From Serripes groenlandicus (taxonomy: Eukaryota > Mollusca > Bivalvia > Cardiida > Cardiidae), in NCBI GenBank assembly GCA_031761405.1, contig JASEVX010000012.1, positions 27,389,217 to 27,453,216 on the forward strand: a stretch of DNA of 64,000 nucleotides. The letters are read 5' to 3'. Below are positions 11,358-20,915 of this stretch, piece by piece. The position numbers and the translations under genes are program-made. Numbering within the stretch: position 1 is the first letter of the stretch; every line of letters starts with the position of its first letter. The notes below the pieces were generated by a model, which was given only the letters and a program-made list of their open reading frames with translations, searched no databases and was not told where the DNA came from.

Positions 11358-13040
11358 TCATATGCTGAAAACACTTATTGATCTAGTAAATCTCATTCCA
11401 ACGTACAGCTTACGCTCTCTAATACATACTGCAAGTCCTTGCGGGTCACTTATTCCGTACCTTGAACCATTGATCTCATCGTGCGGCTTTAAATCGGAAG
11501 TTAAAATATGAATTTTGTTATTTTTTCTGTCACTGACATAGACGAGTCCATCAGGTGAGACAGCCACACCTCGAGGTTCCCACTCACGTCCGGGTTTGTA
11601 TTCTCCTTTCACTTCACCTTCAAAGGTCAGACAGGTCACGATTTTCGTATACCCATCAGACACATATATCATTGTATGGTCTGGGTTTACCGCAATGTAA
11701 CACGAAGAAAAGATGGTTCTTCCTTTTTCTATAGGTAATGTCTTTATGACATAACCATTCATGTTCACAATACGAAGGTTATAGGGAAAGGTCTGTGTAA
11801 AGCCAATAAACAGGCCGTTTGTGTAGACGATTGCATAACGTAATCCAGTATTCTGTATTGTATTCTTAAGCACGAAATTGTCAGTAACAGAATATATCTG
11901 TATGTTACCGGTATCTGTTGTTAAAGCTATCTCGTTTTCGCCAACTCTTGTTATACAACTTATACATGAAGACCTCATTTGTGTAACTACTTTCGTAGGC
12001 GTTTGCTTTGTATCAATAATGAAAATACTTTTATAGGGTGCAAAGTATGTCGAGCAATGTATAGCAATTCGTTCTCGGGATAAAACAGCGATAATTTCGA
12101 TTCCCTCCATACCCATTGGGTAACTGTCATAAAAGCAAACTAACGATCCCAATGTTTCTGATGTATTTCGTATAAAACTCGTCACACTGTCAGATGGTTT
12201 AAATGTTAATTCTGGAATCGTGTTGTTTTTCTCCATTATGCCGATGTCTTTCTTGAATTCGCGGATTGTTTCCTCAAGTTGTTTGATGTCAACAAACAAT
12301 CGACATTTCTGTGCATTGTCTTCATTATCTTTCATTTCATTTTCAATTTTCTTTAGTTTCTCTGCCATTGTTTTATTTTCCTTTAATATTTCCGCAATTG
12401 TCTCTTGGTTTTTATCCCTTATCTTTGTCAATCTTGATGAAATCCCATTTTCAAGTAAATCAAAGAAGGAATCAATCTCTTTCCGGAATTTACGTATTTT
12501 CACAAAAAACGCTTCTGCATTCTTTTTAGCATCTTCCAGATTACGAGTTGCAGTATTCTGAATAAAGTTGGTATTCCTCACCATTGATTCAAGGGCTAAT
12601 GTAAATAATTTATACTCATCGGTGTTAAATAAATCAGCAGAAAGGGTCGGTATGTAGCCCACCTTGCACGTCCTATGTTCAAGTGTCATGCAAACAGTGC
12701 ATCCGAATTTGTTATGATCCTCGCAGAAATAGTTCAGAATTTCATCCCCATGGACGCTGCATTTATCCGTGCATTCATCTTTGAACACCGTTATTGGCTT
12801 CGTTTGCGGCATTTGTTTTTTTTCTAATAATTGGTGATGTCGCATTGGTCTCGGTGTCTGGTGATGCTGAAGGCATGTCTCGCATAGGTGGTGGGTACAA
12901 TCCACACACTAGCCTTCTACCTCATAATGATGTCCGTCTTCTTTACAAGGGTCACAAAACAAAATGGCCCTTGATATATTGTGTAGACTTGAAGGTCCAG
13001 CATCGTCAAAAAACACGTCTGGAGGATCTAAAACCTCCAT
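11358..13040 (-). pseudogene. TRIM-like B-box/coiled-coil/propeller gene with a nonsense codon (copy A)
   Basis: Full-length paralogue of the intact gene at 32,869-34,599. The ATG at 13,038-13,040 opens MEVLDPPDVFFDDAG, then the first B-box. Codon 44 is TAG (12,909-12,911) where the intact copy has Tyr in EGYCVDC. The remaining 515 codons are open to the stop at 11,358. After the stop come the second B-box (CTDKCSVHGDEILNYFCEDH), a coiled coil of about 120 residues, and a C-terminal beta-propeller-like part with VSPDGLVYVSDRKNNKIHI. There is no RING finger and no intron. The long open remainder means the break is recent, or that an internal ATG (MRHHQLLE) could still make a protein lacking B-box 1. 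TRIM-like proteins act as ubiquitin ligases or scaffolds; the role here is unknown. Confidence 0.85.
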
Positions 13041-13400
13041 TTTGAAAACCTGACACAATTTGATATATGTCCAATACGATTTTCGAACGGTAAAATTAAT
13101 TCTTAAATATGATCCTGTAAAAACACGTTGGCGACATTTATGTGATACTTCAGTTAACCCTTCAACTTATAACATATTTAGAGAGTCCTCTGCTATTAAA
13201 GCTTGTAAAAGAAACTAGTCCAAATTTGATGTGTATTCATAACACACTTCAAACGGTAAAGTTAAATCTTAAATACGATCCTCTATCAACACGTATGCAA
13301 CGTTTATGTCATTCAGTTAACCCCTCAACTGATAACCTATATATAGAGTCGTCTGCTATTAAAACTTTTGATCAAAACTAACCACGTTTAAAATTAAAAT
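13041..13400. repeat. Two direct repeats of about 165 bp upstream of the TRIM-like gene
   Basis: Two copies (about 13,083-13,215 and 13,245-13,375) share AACGGTAAA.TTAA.TCTTAAATA.GATCCT, then CAACTGATAACCTATAT and AGAGTCCTCTGCTATTAAA. They lie directly upstream of the start codon on the minus-strand gene, so they could contain promoter DNA; that is inference. In copy B the left repeat is mostly deleted (34,640-34,690), while the right one is kept at 34,715-34,860. Confidence 0.6.
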
Positions 13401-14082
13401 GGAATGTTGAGACAAAAGTAAAAATATTGTTCGAAAAGTATAAAGATTTCCACTTGGTCTACACACATTCAAAAGTCGTTTTTTGTTTCAGAATTGTTAA
13501 AAGTCGTCTGAGCTGGTGAAACATTAACCAGTCGTTTTATTCAATCATACATGTATGTTGTTATTAAGATAACATTTCTATATTTAGTACTACCTCATTA
13601 TCTCACATGATCAATACGTAAAGTCCGTTTTAAATTTAAGATGCAAGTTTATAAAGACATTGGACATTCGACTGGCGTATGTTGTATTTTAAAGAAAGGT
13701 CAGTGCCCATAAACATCTACAGTGTTCTCAGAACGAATCAGTCATGTGGCATTAACAGTTCACAGTATATGAGGAACACGTTCATGTATGATATTATATT
13801 AAAGGCGCACTGATCGAATATGTCCTGTAACATAAGAGTGATATATACATGCGCTCTAGCACGTTTAAGTCTTTACCGAAAATGTCACGTTAGAATTACA
13901 AGTCAATATGCGCAAGGAATATGTTCATACATAAGTCTATATATAGCACTGTCTGACCGAATACATCACAACACAGTAACAGATCAACGCACACAAGGAA
14001 TCCGTGAGTAGGCAATGTCAATCATTTCAAAATGTTAAGTTGACTTTTGATAAACCAAGTTAACCAATTGCCCTGAAAGACT

Positions 14083-14290
14083 TATTTAAGCTTATTCATT
14101 TTGCATCGATTTCGAAAAGAAGCTTTCAGCTTATAGTAAATACCCTCGATGACAAAGTCCTGGAAACTGAAATTCAATACTCGCGCCGTATGAAATAAAT
14201 CCCAATAGCAGAACCTGCTCATCACAGGCTTGAACCCTAGACCTTTTGTACGAGAGACCGATGCTCTAACACTGCACCACTTCACCATTG
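14083..14290 (-). mobile_element. SINE of a second family (tail CAATCGATGCAAAATAA), minus strand
   Basis: Its head, read on the minus strand, has AGTGGTGCAGTGTTAGAGCATCGG (A box) and GGTTCAAGCCTGTGATGAGC (B box). The tail complement ATTTTGCATCGATTTCGAAAAG is at the left. A second copy follows at 14,388-14,580, another is at 40,505-40,710 and a broken one at 37,095-37,250. Confidence 0.7.
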
Positions 14291-14387
14291 TCTTCCGCAA
14301 AGACTTCACAAGCTCACTCACACTCTTACTAACTCACTTTTTCATTCCCTCTAACACACTCACTTTTACTCGCTTAGTTTAAGCTGA

Positions 14388-14580
14388 TTTAGTTTGCATC
14401 GATTGCGAAACAATCTTTCAGCTTAAAGTTATTACCATCGATGACAAAGTCCTGGAAACTGGAAATCAATACTCGCGCCGTCTGTATGAAAGAAATCCCA
14501 ATAGCAGAACCCGCTCATCACGGGCTCGAACCCTGGACCTTTTTTACGAGACACCGATGCACCACTGCACCGCTGTCTTC
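14388..14580 (-). mobile_element. SINE of the second family, tandem neighbour
   Basis: Same organisation as the copy 300 bp to its left. Left: TTTGCATCGATTGCGAAACA. Then GATGACAAAGTCCTGGAAAC, GCTCATCACGGGCTCGAACC (B-box complement), and a head complement truncated near ACCGATGCACCACTGCACC. Confidence 0.7.
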
Positions 14581-14589
14581 CTCAAAGAC

Positions 14590-15000
14590 TTCACGAACTC
14601 AATCACACTCTTACCTATTCACGTTTTCATTCTTTCTAACACACTCACTTTTATTCGATCGCTTTCTTCTTTGCTCATCCACTCATTGGGAAACTTAATC
14701 ATCGCTTAATCATTTGATCAATCCAATACTAACATACTTCCTCATCAATCCACTCGTTTACCATTCCGCTCACTCAATTACTTCATCACTCACACATTCA
14801 TTCTCGCACATACTCACAAATACCCTCACACACACTCATTCAATCGTACTCTTAATAACTCATTCACTTATTCATGTACGCATCCACTTACTCCCACAGT
14901 TACGTATTCGTCCATTACTTCACTCAATCAATTGCTGCATCGCTCACACTCTCATTTCAATCACAGCCGTTCTCACTCACTTGCTATCTCATTCACTTAC
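14590..15000. repeat. Degenerate (CACT/CATT) low-complexity tract
   Basis: A run of imperfect ACTC/ATTC words, also present in copy B at 37,255-37,580. It gives open frames rich in His/Ser/Thr/Leu that are artefacts of composition. It leads straight into the 20-bp satellite. Confidence 0.7.
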
Positions 15001-15520
15001 CCTATCATTTAATCACTTACCCATTCATTTAATCACTTACCCATTCATTTAATCACTTACCCATTCATTTAATCACTTACCCTATCATTTAATCACTTAC
15101 CCTATCATTTAATCACTTACCCTATCATGTAATCACTTACCCATTCATTTAATCACTTACCCATTCATTTAATCACTTACCCATTCATTTAATCACTTAC
15201 CCTATCATTTAATCACTTACCCATTCATTTAATCACTTACCCATTCATTTAATCACTTACCCATTCATTTAATCACTTTCCCTATCATTTAATCACTTAC
15301 CCTATCATTTAATCACTTACCCTATCATTTAATCACTTACCCATTCATTTAATCACTTACCCATTCATTTAATCACTTACCCATTCATTTAATCACTTAC
15401 CCTATCATTTAATCACTTACCCTATCATTTAATCAATTACCCATTCATTTAATCACTTACCCATTCATTTAATCACTTACCCATTCATTTAATCACTTAC
15501 CCATTCATTTAATCACTTAC
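15001..15520. repeat. 20-bp satellite, 26 copies, with higher-order pattern
   Basis: Unit CC(TAT/ATT)CATTTAATCACTTAC, in two variants: T (CCTATCATTT...) and C (CCATTCATTT...). Read in order, the 26 units are T CCC TTT CCC T CCC TTT CCC TT CCCC. A 10-unit, 200-bp block is therefore repeated at least twice. Copy B has essentially one unit at this point (near 37,585-37,605), so the expansion followed the segmental duplication. Confidence 0.9.
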
Positions 15521-15887
15521 TCGTATCAACACACACTCACACATACTTAGGTAATATGACTGAACAATTGTTGAAAACGTCGTGAAGACCCAATCAATCA
15601 ATCAATGAATCTATCAAAGTCTCTATGTATATTGTTTCCCAGCTGACTTCATTTCATTGATATTTATGACCGTCATTGCGATTTGGTGTTTCTGTACAGT
15701 ATTGGATCGGATCACCTCGTCCATCGGCTAAGTCTCATCATAATCTACACAAGATGTCAGAATAAATTGCAAACCCTTGTGTAAGTACTATTAGAACAGT
15801 GTAGATCTTGTCTTGGTCGGACTGTGTTGATGCACAAGCAAATCTGGTTCTACACTGTACCTTTTCACACGAAGTCTTTGTACATTT

Positions 15888-16122
15888 TAGCCGAATCATT
15901 AGAAAACCGACACTGTGGACTCTGCGTAACGTATCGACCTGGATTAGCCTAAGCATGCCGCACAGTGTAGCCGCTGCAGACATTTTTCGCCTCCTGTGGA
16001 TTTTCTGTTTCAGGAATCATTACTCTATACCTCTATTCCCTGAGAATGCGCAGGCTGATCTGGGTCGATACATTACGGAGAGTCCATAATGTTGGTTTAC
16101 CTGTGGAACGGCTTAAATGTTC
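15888..16122. mobile_element. Palindromic MITE with inverted arms of about 70 bp
   Basis: The left arm runs AGCCGAATCATTAGAAAACC, GACTCTGCGTAACGTATCGA, CCTGGATTAGCCTAAGCATG. The right arm is its inverse (GCGCAGGCTGATCTGGGTCG, ATACATTACGGAGAGTCC, GTGGAACGGCT). Related copies lie at 31,408-31,640 and 37,985-38,215. It has no coding capacity. Confidence 0.65.
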
Positions 16123-16227
16123 CTTCAATAGGACTCATAGATGACTGAGATACGGGTTGTGTAGACGCAGATCAGACTTCACCAATTATATACAGAAATA
16201 TTATCTAAAGTGTTCGTAACTGAGTTC

Positions 16228-16361
16228 AACCCTTTCCTATTTGCAGACGCATTTTCACGCATCTTTTGACACAATGTCTTAAATTGTATTCAATATGTGT
16301 ACATCAATCTTAAGATGTAAGTCTTCTGCTGCCGATTTGATGCATGTTGGAAAGGATTAAT
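16228..16361. mobile_element. Short member of the CCCTTTCC MITE family
   Basis: CAACCCTTTCCTATTTGCAG on the left and CTTCTGCTGCCGATTTGATG...GTTGGAAAGGATTAA on the right are inverted ends. The middle is shortened. The copy B equivalent is 38,327-38,450. Confidence 0.65.
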
Positions 16362-16447
16362 GCGGTGCAGACGAGTACAATTATGAAGGCCGATCTTGAT
16401 CTACAGTTTCGCAAATAACGTCGTGTGTATCGTCTCCATGTCGAAGT

Positions 16448-16505
16448 GGTTATATCCGCCGTGGCCGAGTGGTTAGCGTCGGGGATTTCGAACCGGACTA
16501 TACAA
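16448..16505 (+). mobile_element. Isolated SINE head (Ser/Leu-tRNA-like)
   Basis: CCGCCGTGGCCGAGTGGTTA is a good A-box region, but only about 55 bases of the element remain before unrelated sequence. The copy B equivalent at 38,545 is a full SINE, so the copy A one is truncated. Confidence 0.6.
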
Positions 16506-16779
16506 GACTTTGTTAACAATTCTAGTTTTCTATAAGGGGGTTGAACATGTATTATTTCCCCTTATAGCATTATCTATCCTGTATTCGTTTTTAACTATTT
16601 TTGGATGTATAGACTAATTCTGACACATTGATAGCAGACGACTTTAACAAATGCTGTGGGGAAAATGCTCATTGTGAGCCATGTCTCATTTTCCCATTAC
16701 AAATTATTTTGATTTCCACCCTTCATATTAAAGTAAAGTCTAAGGAAAACAGACATTTCGAAATGTTAACGTTATCCGG

Positions 16780-16976
16780 GATTTTTTGCACCAGTTTTTT
16801 CAACATTATTTTTCTCAGACAACTGGCTTCCTTCCTACATTAAGCCCATGTGTGGAAGTCAAGTGACGTTTCTCACATTTACTTTATTGTCAATTGTAGG
16901 AAATATTGAATGGTCGAACCGGGGTTTGAACTCACGATCTGATGGCCCTCGTCTCTACCGACTTAACTAACGACAC
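16780..16976 (-). mobile_element. Diverged tRNA-headed SINE
   Basis: The + strand shows TTTTTTCAACATTATTTTTC, the body AACTGGCTTCCTTCC...AAGCCCATGTGTGGAAGTC, and a head complement GGTCGAACCGGGGTTTGAAC...CTCTACCGACTTAACTAACG. The A box has lost GAGCTA. Confidence 0.65.
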
Positions 16977-17528
16977 ACCCAATCGATATAAAATCGCTGC
17001 AAAAACCCTGTAACATTTTGTTTGAATGAAAAAGAAAACATAAATGGTACATTGTTAGTGTTGCATTCTGCGATGTTTGTATTATGTGTGAATATAGAAA
17101 CAAACGCATCTGCCTTTTTGTCGCCGACATCGAATACTGGACGATTCCAAGTGGCACACCAGAATAAAGTCAAATTGTTTATAATGACCGATGGAGGAAA
17201 TTAAGTTGGAGGTTAAGCATCGCCTATTTATAGACACGCAATATATTTTAGTTCTTGAAAATTATAACTAAATAAACCACTGAATTTGAATCATTGCATA
17301 GATTTATTTCAGTAAAACGTTTTAAAGTGGAGCAGACAGGATTTATATCTTATGATGTTGGCCTATGTAAACTTTTTAGGGGGTAGAAATGTCACCTTGA
17401 TATAACTAAAATAATGTTGAAAACGGCGTAAAATTCCAATAAAAGATACCTATAGTACTGAAGGACCTACACATGTCGCTTATAGATATAATATCGTAAT
17501 ACATGTATGTCTAGTCAGTTTAATAAGT

Positions 17529-17823
17529 ATTGATTGATTGATTGGGGTTTAACGCCGTTTTTAACAATTTCTTAGTCATATAACGGCGGCCAGTTCACCT
17601 ACTCATGTGTTTCCTGTTTTTCTCACACCAGTACTTCACATAACAATATTCCCAAGCAACTGGCTGCTTTTCCACATAGACTTAGCCCATTGGAGTAAGA
17701 CGAATGACGCATGTCGCAATGACTTTTGTCAAACGTCGGAAAGAATGTTGGCCGAGCCGGGATTCGAACTCACAACCCCTGGATTGACAGCCCGCGTCGT
17801 TACCGACTGAGCTACCGGGACTA
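17529..17823 (-). mobile_element. Near-complete tRNA-headed SINE, minus strand
   Basis: One of the best-preserved copies in the window. The + strand runs TTGATTGATTGGGGTTTAAC (tail), the GCCGTTTTTAACAATTT block, CGGCGGCCAGTTCACCTAC and TTTCTCACACCAGTACTTCA. It continues with AACTGGCTGCTTTTCCACAT, GGCCGAGCCGGGATTCGAAC (B-box complement) and GTTACCGACTGAGCTACCGG (A-box complement). Confidence 0.85.
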
Positions 17824-17834
17824 TATTACTTTAG

Positions 17835-18017
17835 TATTTACCTTTGACCGTCCCGGTGCTGGCACTACGGTCATGGTGGAGTGCCCTTGGGCAAGGCACA
17901 TTTTCTAGCCTAGTACTGGTTTGTTTACCCAGGGATCATGAATAAGTGAACTGTCGCCGTGATATAACTGAAATAATGTTGAAAGCGGCGTAAAACCCCA
18001 ATAAATAAATAAATAAA
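17835..18017 (+). mobile_element. 3' part of a SINE with GGCAAGGCACATTTTCTAGC body
   Basis: It lacks the head. The body GTGGAGTGCCCTTGGGCAAG...GTGAACTGTCGCCGTGATATAAC is followed by TGAAATAATGTTGAAAGCGG, CGTAAAACCCCAATAAATAA. The same body and tail follow an intact head at 38,545-38,770. Confidence 0.7.
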
Positions 18018-19599
18018 TTACCTTTGATCGTACCACATATCGCTTATAGATACACTATCGTAAAACATTTATGTCGAGGAAGATAAATACGTATACAAAT
18101 AAAACTTTTACCCCATCGTGTTTATATGAGCAGCGGATCTGAAAATCAACTCTTTTGTTTCTACGAAAAATGTAGACTCCGATCAAGCTGCTCGAGCGTT
18201 CAATTTCACCAGATCATTAAACGATTAGCAATTGTTCATCAAAGGTTATTGAACCTTCTACTTAATATTATGAAATAACCTTTGGTTATAGGAACCAAGT
18301 TTGTAATGTCTGTGCTGAGCTGTCCAACAAGGTTCTATAATGTTTTCTGCTCTTCTGAAATGTGTATCTTTATACTCCTAGAAATGGCTATGGATTCTCT
18401 GGAGTTCAAATCTAGACACGTTTATTTAAAGAATTCTGTATTGAAAGGGTTAATGTCTGCGGATAGAGGTCTTATTTATTTTGTTATTTTGTTTACCCTG
18501 TATTTGCCACGTCCATAGGTATGGAGAGGTCGTGGCCATACTCCCTCACACCTTACACTAATTGTTAGTAGATAGTAGATTAACATTAGTCTGCGGATAA
18601 AGGTCTTATAAACAAAGGACACCGTATATATATTTCACGCGTTTCGTAGAAGAGAGTGAAATATTTGTCTTCGCGTAGCGTATACACAAGGGTAAATACG
18701 TAAGCGCTTGGGTGCACGGGTAGCAAGGTATTTGGCGGGAATTATGGCTATATATTGTTCGTGATGGCGGGAAATGGTCATTCTACCGGACGAAAGCAAG
18801 CAATACATGTCAAATTTCCGATAGTTATTTCACGGTTAACATAACCAAATTGCATAGAATGAGGTCTAACATTCAAATCTGTCATTGACAAACTGACACA
18901 GGTTTCCAGAGTTCTTCCTTACAATGGTTTTTATCTCTGGTCGTTCCTGGGCGAGACGGATTTCCAAAAATACAAAATACTGCTTTATTTTGAAATTGAG
19001 AGGTTATATGTAAAACATAAATACGATAATTCAACTCGTATTACAAAAGGTCACATGTATATAAAATTCACTGTTTAAACTGCTTCTTTGTTCATTAAAT
19101 AGACACGCGTCTGGTACTTGCATATGGGTGTTTGTTGTTTAATGTTTTATTTATACGGAAAGAGAAGACGGTAAATTATCAATAAGAGTCACACTTGTCA
19201 CTGATTTCAAAACGTCCAAATGTCGTATTTCCCATGGATGTGGTTCGAATTGAATGCTGGGCATTTGTCAACACTAGTGTAGCCTTAAAAATGATTTACT
19301 TATCCTGATAAAAGCGTAGCATGTGTAATGCAGAAAACCCTAGCGTCTCGGGAAACACAAACTACCCTATTTAAGTATGTTGAAGACACGATCGGGGATC
19401 TAACCCTTGTCTCCAGCACTGGAGGCCTGATAATGATGACTCATGTTCAAGCATAAATAAAAAAACGAATTTACGTTATCTGCTATAAACAAAAATTAAA
19501 CAACCTTCGCATACTCTTCTCTGCACAAGTTTAAACGCCATTTCGAAACAGTGTATAACAAGATAAGACTGCACATTATAATAATGATCTTCAAAGTTC

Positions 19600-19935
19600 G
19601 CTTAGCACATTTTTTCCCAGGCTTTCTCATACTAGTACTATAGAAAGACTTTTCCAGCAACTGGCTGCTTTTCCACATAAACTGTTAACGCATTGGCTGA
19701 AGACGAATGACGCGTTTACAACAGTGCCTTTGTCAAACATCGTTAAAAATGTTGGTTAGCCAAGAGTATACCAACGTGGTTAAATTGTGTGTATAGCAAA
19801 TTACATTAATTCAACAATTTATTTGTGCTTCTATTAAAACCTGAGCCCTTAACACGCATCAAGTAATGTTTGCTAATGTTAGAACTAACAGCCCCTGAAT
19901 TAACAGTCCGCCTTGCTACCGACTGAGCTACAACT
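19600..19935 (-). mobile_element. Degenerate tRNA-headed SINE at the left edge of copy B
   Basis: Paralogue of 7330-7575. The + strand has TTTCTCATACTAGTACTATA, CAACTGGCTGCTTTTCCACA, then a second, older head complement ending GCTACCGACTGAGCTACAAC. Confidence 0.55.
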
Positions 19936-19970
19936 CGGTTAAAACTTGGATGAACTCTTTAAAACTCAAA

Positions 19971-20214
19971 AGCCGAGCCCCGGTAGCTCAGTCGGTAGCG
20001 ACGCGTGCTGTCAATTCAGGGGTTGTGAGTTCGAACCCCAGCTCGGCCAACCTTCTTTCTGACGTTTGACAAAAGTCATAGTGAAAAGCGGTATTCGTCT
20101 TTCACCAATGGGCTATCAGTCTATGTCGAAAAGCAGCCATTTGCTTGGAAGAAATGTTGTATGAAGTACTGGCGTGAGGCGTTAGAGCCCAATCAATCAA
20201 TCAATCAATCAATT
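19971..20214 (+). mobile_element. Full SINE with 10-bp target-site duplication
   Basis: The head GGTAGCTCAGTCGGTAGCGA (A box) and GTGAGTTCGAACCCCAGCTC (B box) starts the element. The tail is (AATC) repeats. It is flanked by AAAACTCAAA at 19,961-19,970 and again at 20,215-20,224. Copy A has a single AAAACTCAAA at this spot, a true empty site. That proves retrotransposition after the segmental duplication. Internal RNA polymerase III promoter boxes are intact in appearance. Confidence 0.92.
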
Positions 20215-20915
20215 AAAACTCAAATAATATATACAAGTTGTTGATATGAAGCATGAAAAGATATTTACAAATTCTTTGAGTTGAAAACAAATTTGATCAA
20301 AGATTAAATTGATTGTTTGAACAACGTTAATCATCAGTTATGAGACCTATAAGACTATGGCTATTGTGTACGTTGCTCTGTAATGGAAAACTCGGTCGAG
20401 ATAAGGAAAAATGGATCTTAGAACGCAACTGTATTGTTGTAATATATGTCGAATTTGAGGAAAGCCAAGTTTTTCATCATCATATATTTGAGACGTACAA
20501 GTCGAAACTGGTTTGTCTTAGATCTCAAAACAGTGAATACATATGAGAGCCTTTTAAAAACATAATATTCCCATAGAATGATTCACTGTCTGTCAACCTT
20601 TTAAGAAAAATCCTTTTATAACCGGCGCTCTTCGTAGACCATAAGTTAGGCAGTTGTAATCCATGTAGATGAAGATCAGCCAGAGCATCCGAGCAATCTG
20701 ATTTGGCTTTGCGCTGCTCACCAATTAGTCATAGAAGGTTTTACCAGACGTCTGTAAAACCGTATCCATTAGAATCCCAGTTACACAGACGGTCGGTCCC
20801 CAATCGGTCATTTTATTTTAAATTTACTCGCTGTTTTGATCGGTTGTCATGCGTGATTATTTTTGGTTTTCTGTGTAAACGGCCATCGGTGATGGACAAG
20901 TGTTCAATGTGTTGA

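Larger units (their letters stand above)
7350..16510. repeat. Copy A of a large direct segmental duplication
   Basis: It is collinear with copy B (about 19,600-38,540). Matching anchors: 7600-8170 with 20,213-20,778; 8637-8990 with 29,926-30,280; 9840-9930 with 32,230-32,320; the TRIM-like gene at 11,358-13,040 with 32,869-34,599; 13,400-14,060 with 36,420-37,080; 14,590-15,530 with 37,230-37,620; 15,540-16,510 with 37,625-38,570. Differences are insertions in one copy or the other, which gives empty sites for each mobile element. Edges are approximate because they fall in diverged SINE sequence. Confidence 0.75.
16506..19599. other. Spacer between the duplication copies, mostly SINEs and MITE pieces
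   Basis: Besides the SINEs listed separately, this stretch holds MITE fragments near 16,618-16,720 and 18,440-18,470 (GAAAGGGTTAATGTCTGCGG) and a SINE tail on the plus strand at 17,385-17,450. From about 18,600 to 19,590 I see AT-rich DNA without a recognisable feature. Confidence 0.5.

Noticed and set aside
12220..12561. Plus-strand Ser/Phe-rich frames opposite the TRIM-like coiled coil (also at 33,779-34,120)
   Set aside because: Antisense reading of a Lys/Glu-rich coiled coil gives Phe/Ser/Leu text; conserved in both copies because the real gene is.
14441..15052. Ser/His/Thr-rich frames in the ACTC/ATTC tract
   Set aside because: Low-complexity translation; the copy B equivalent differs in length and frame.
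19971..20050. tRNA gene
   Set aside because: A and B boxes are good, but the T arm does not pair, the anticodon arm is poor and the sequence continues into a SINE body and tail with target-site duplication.
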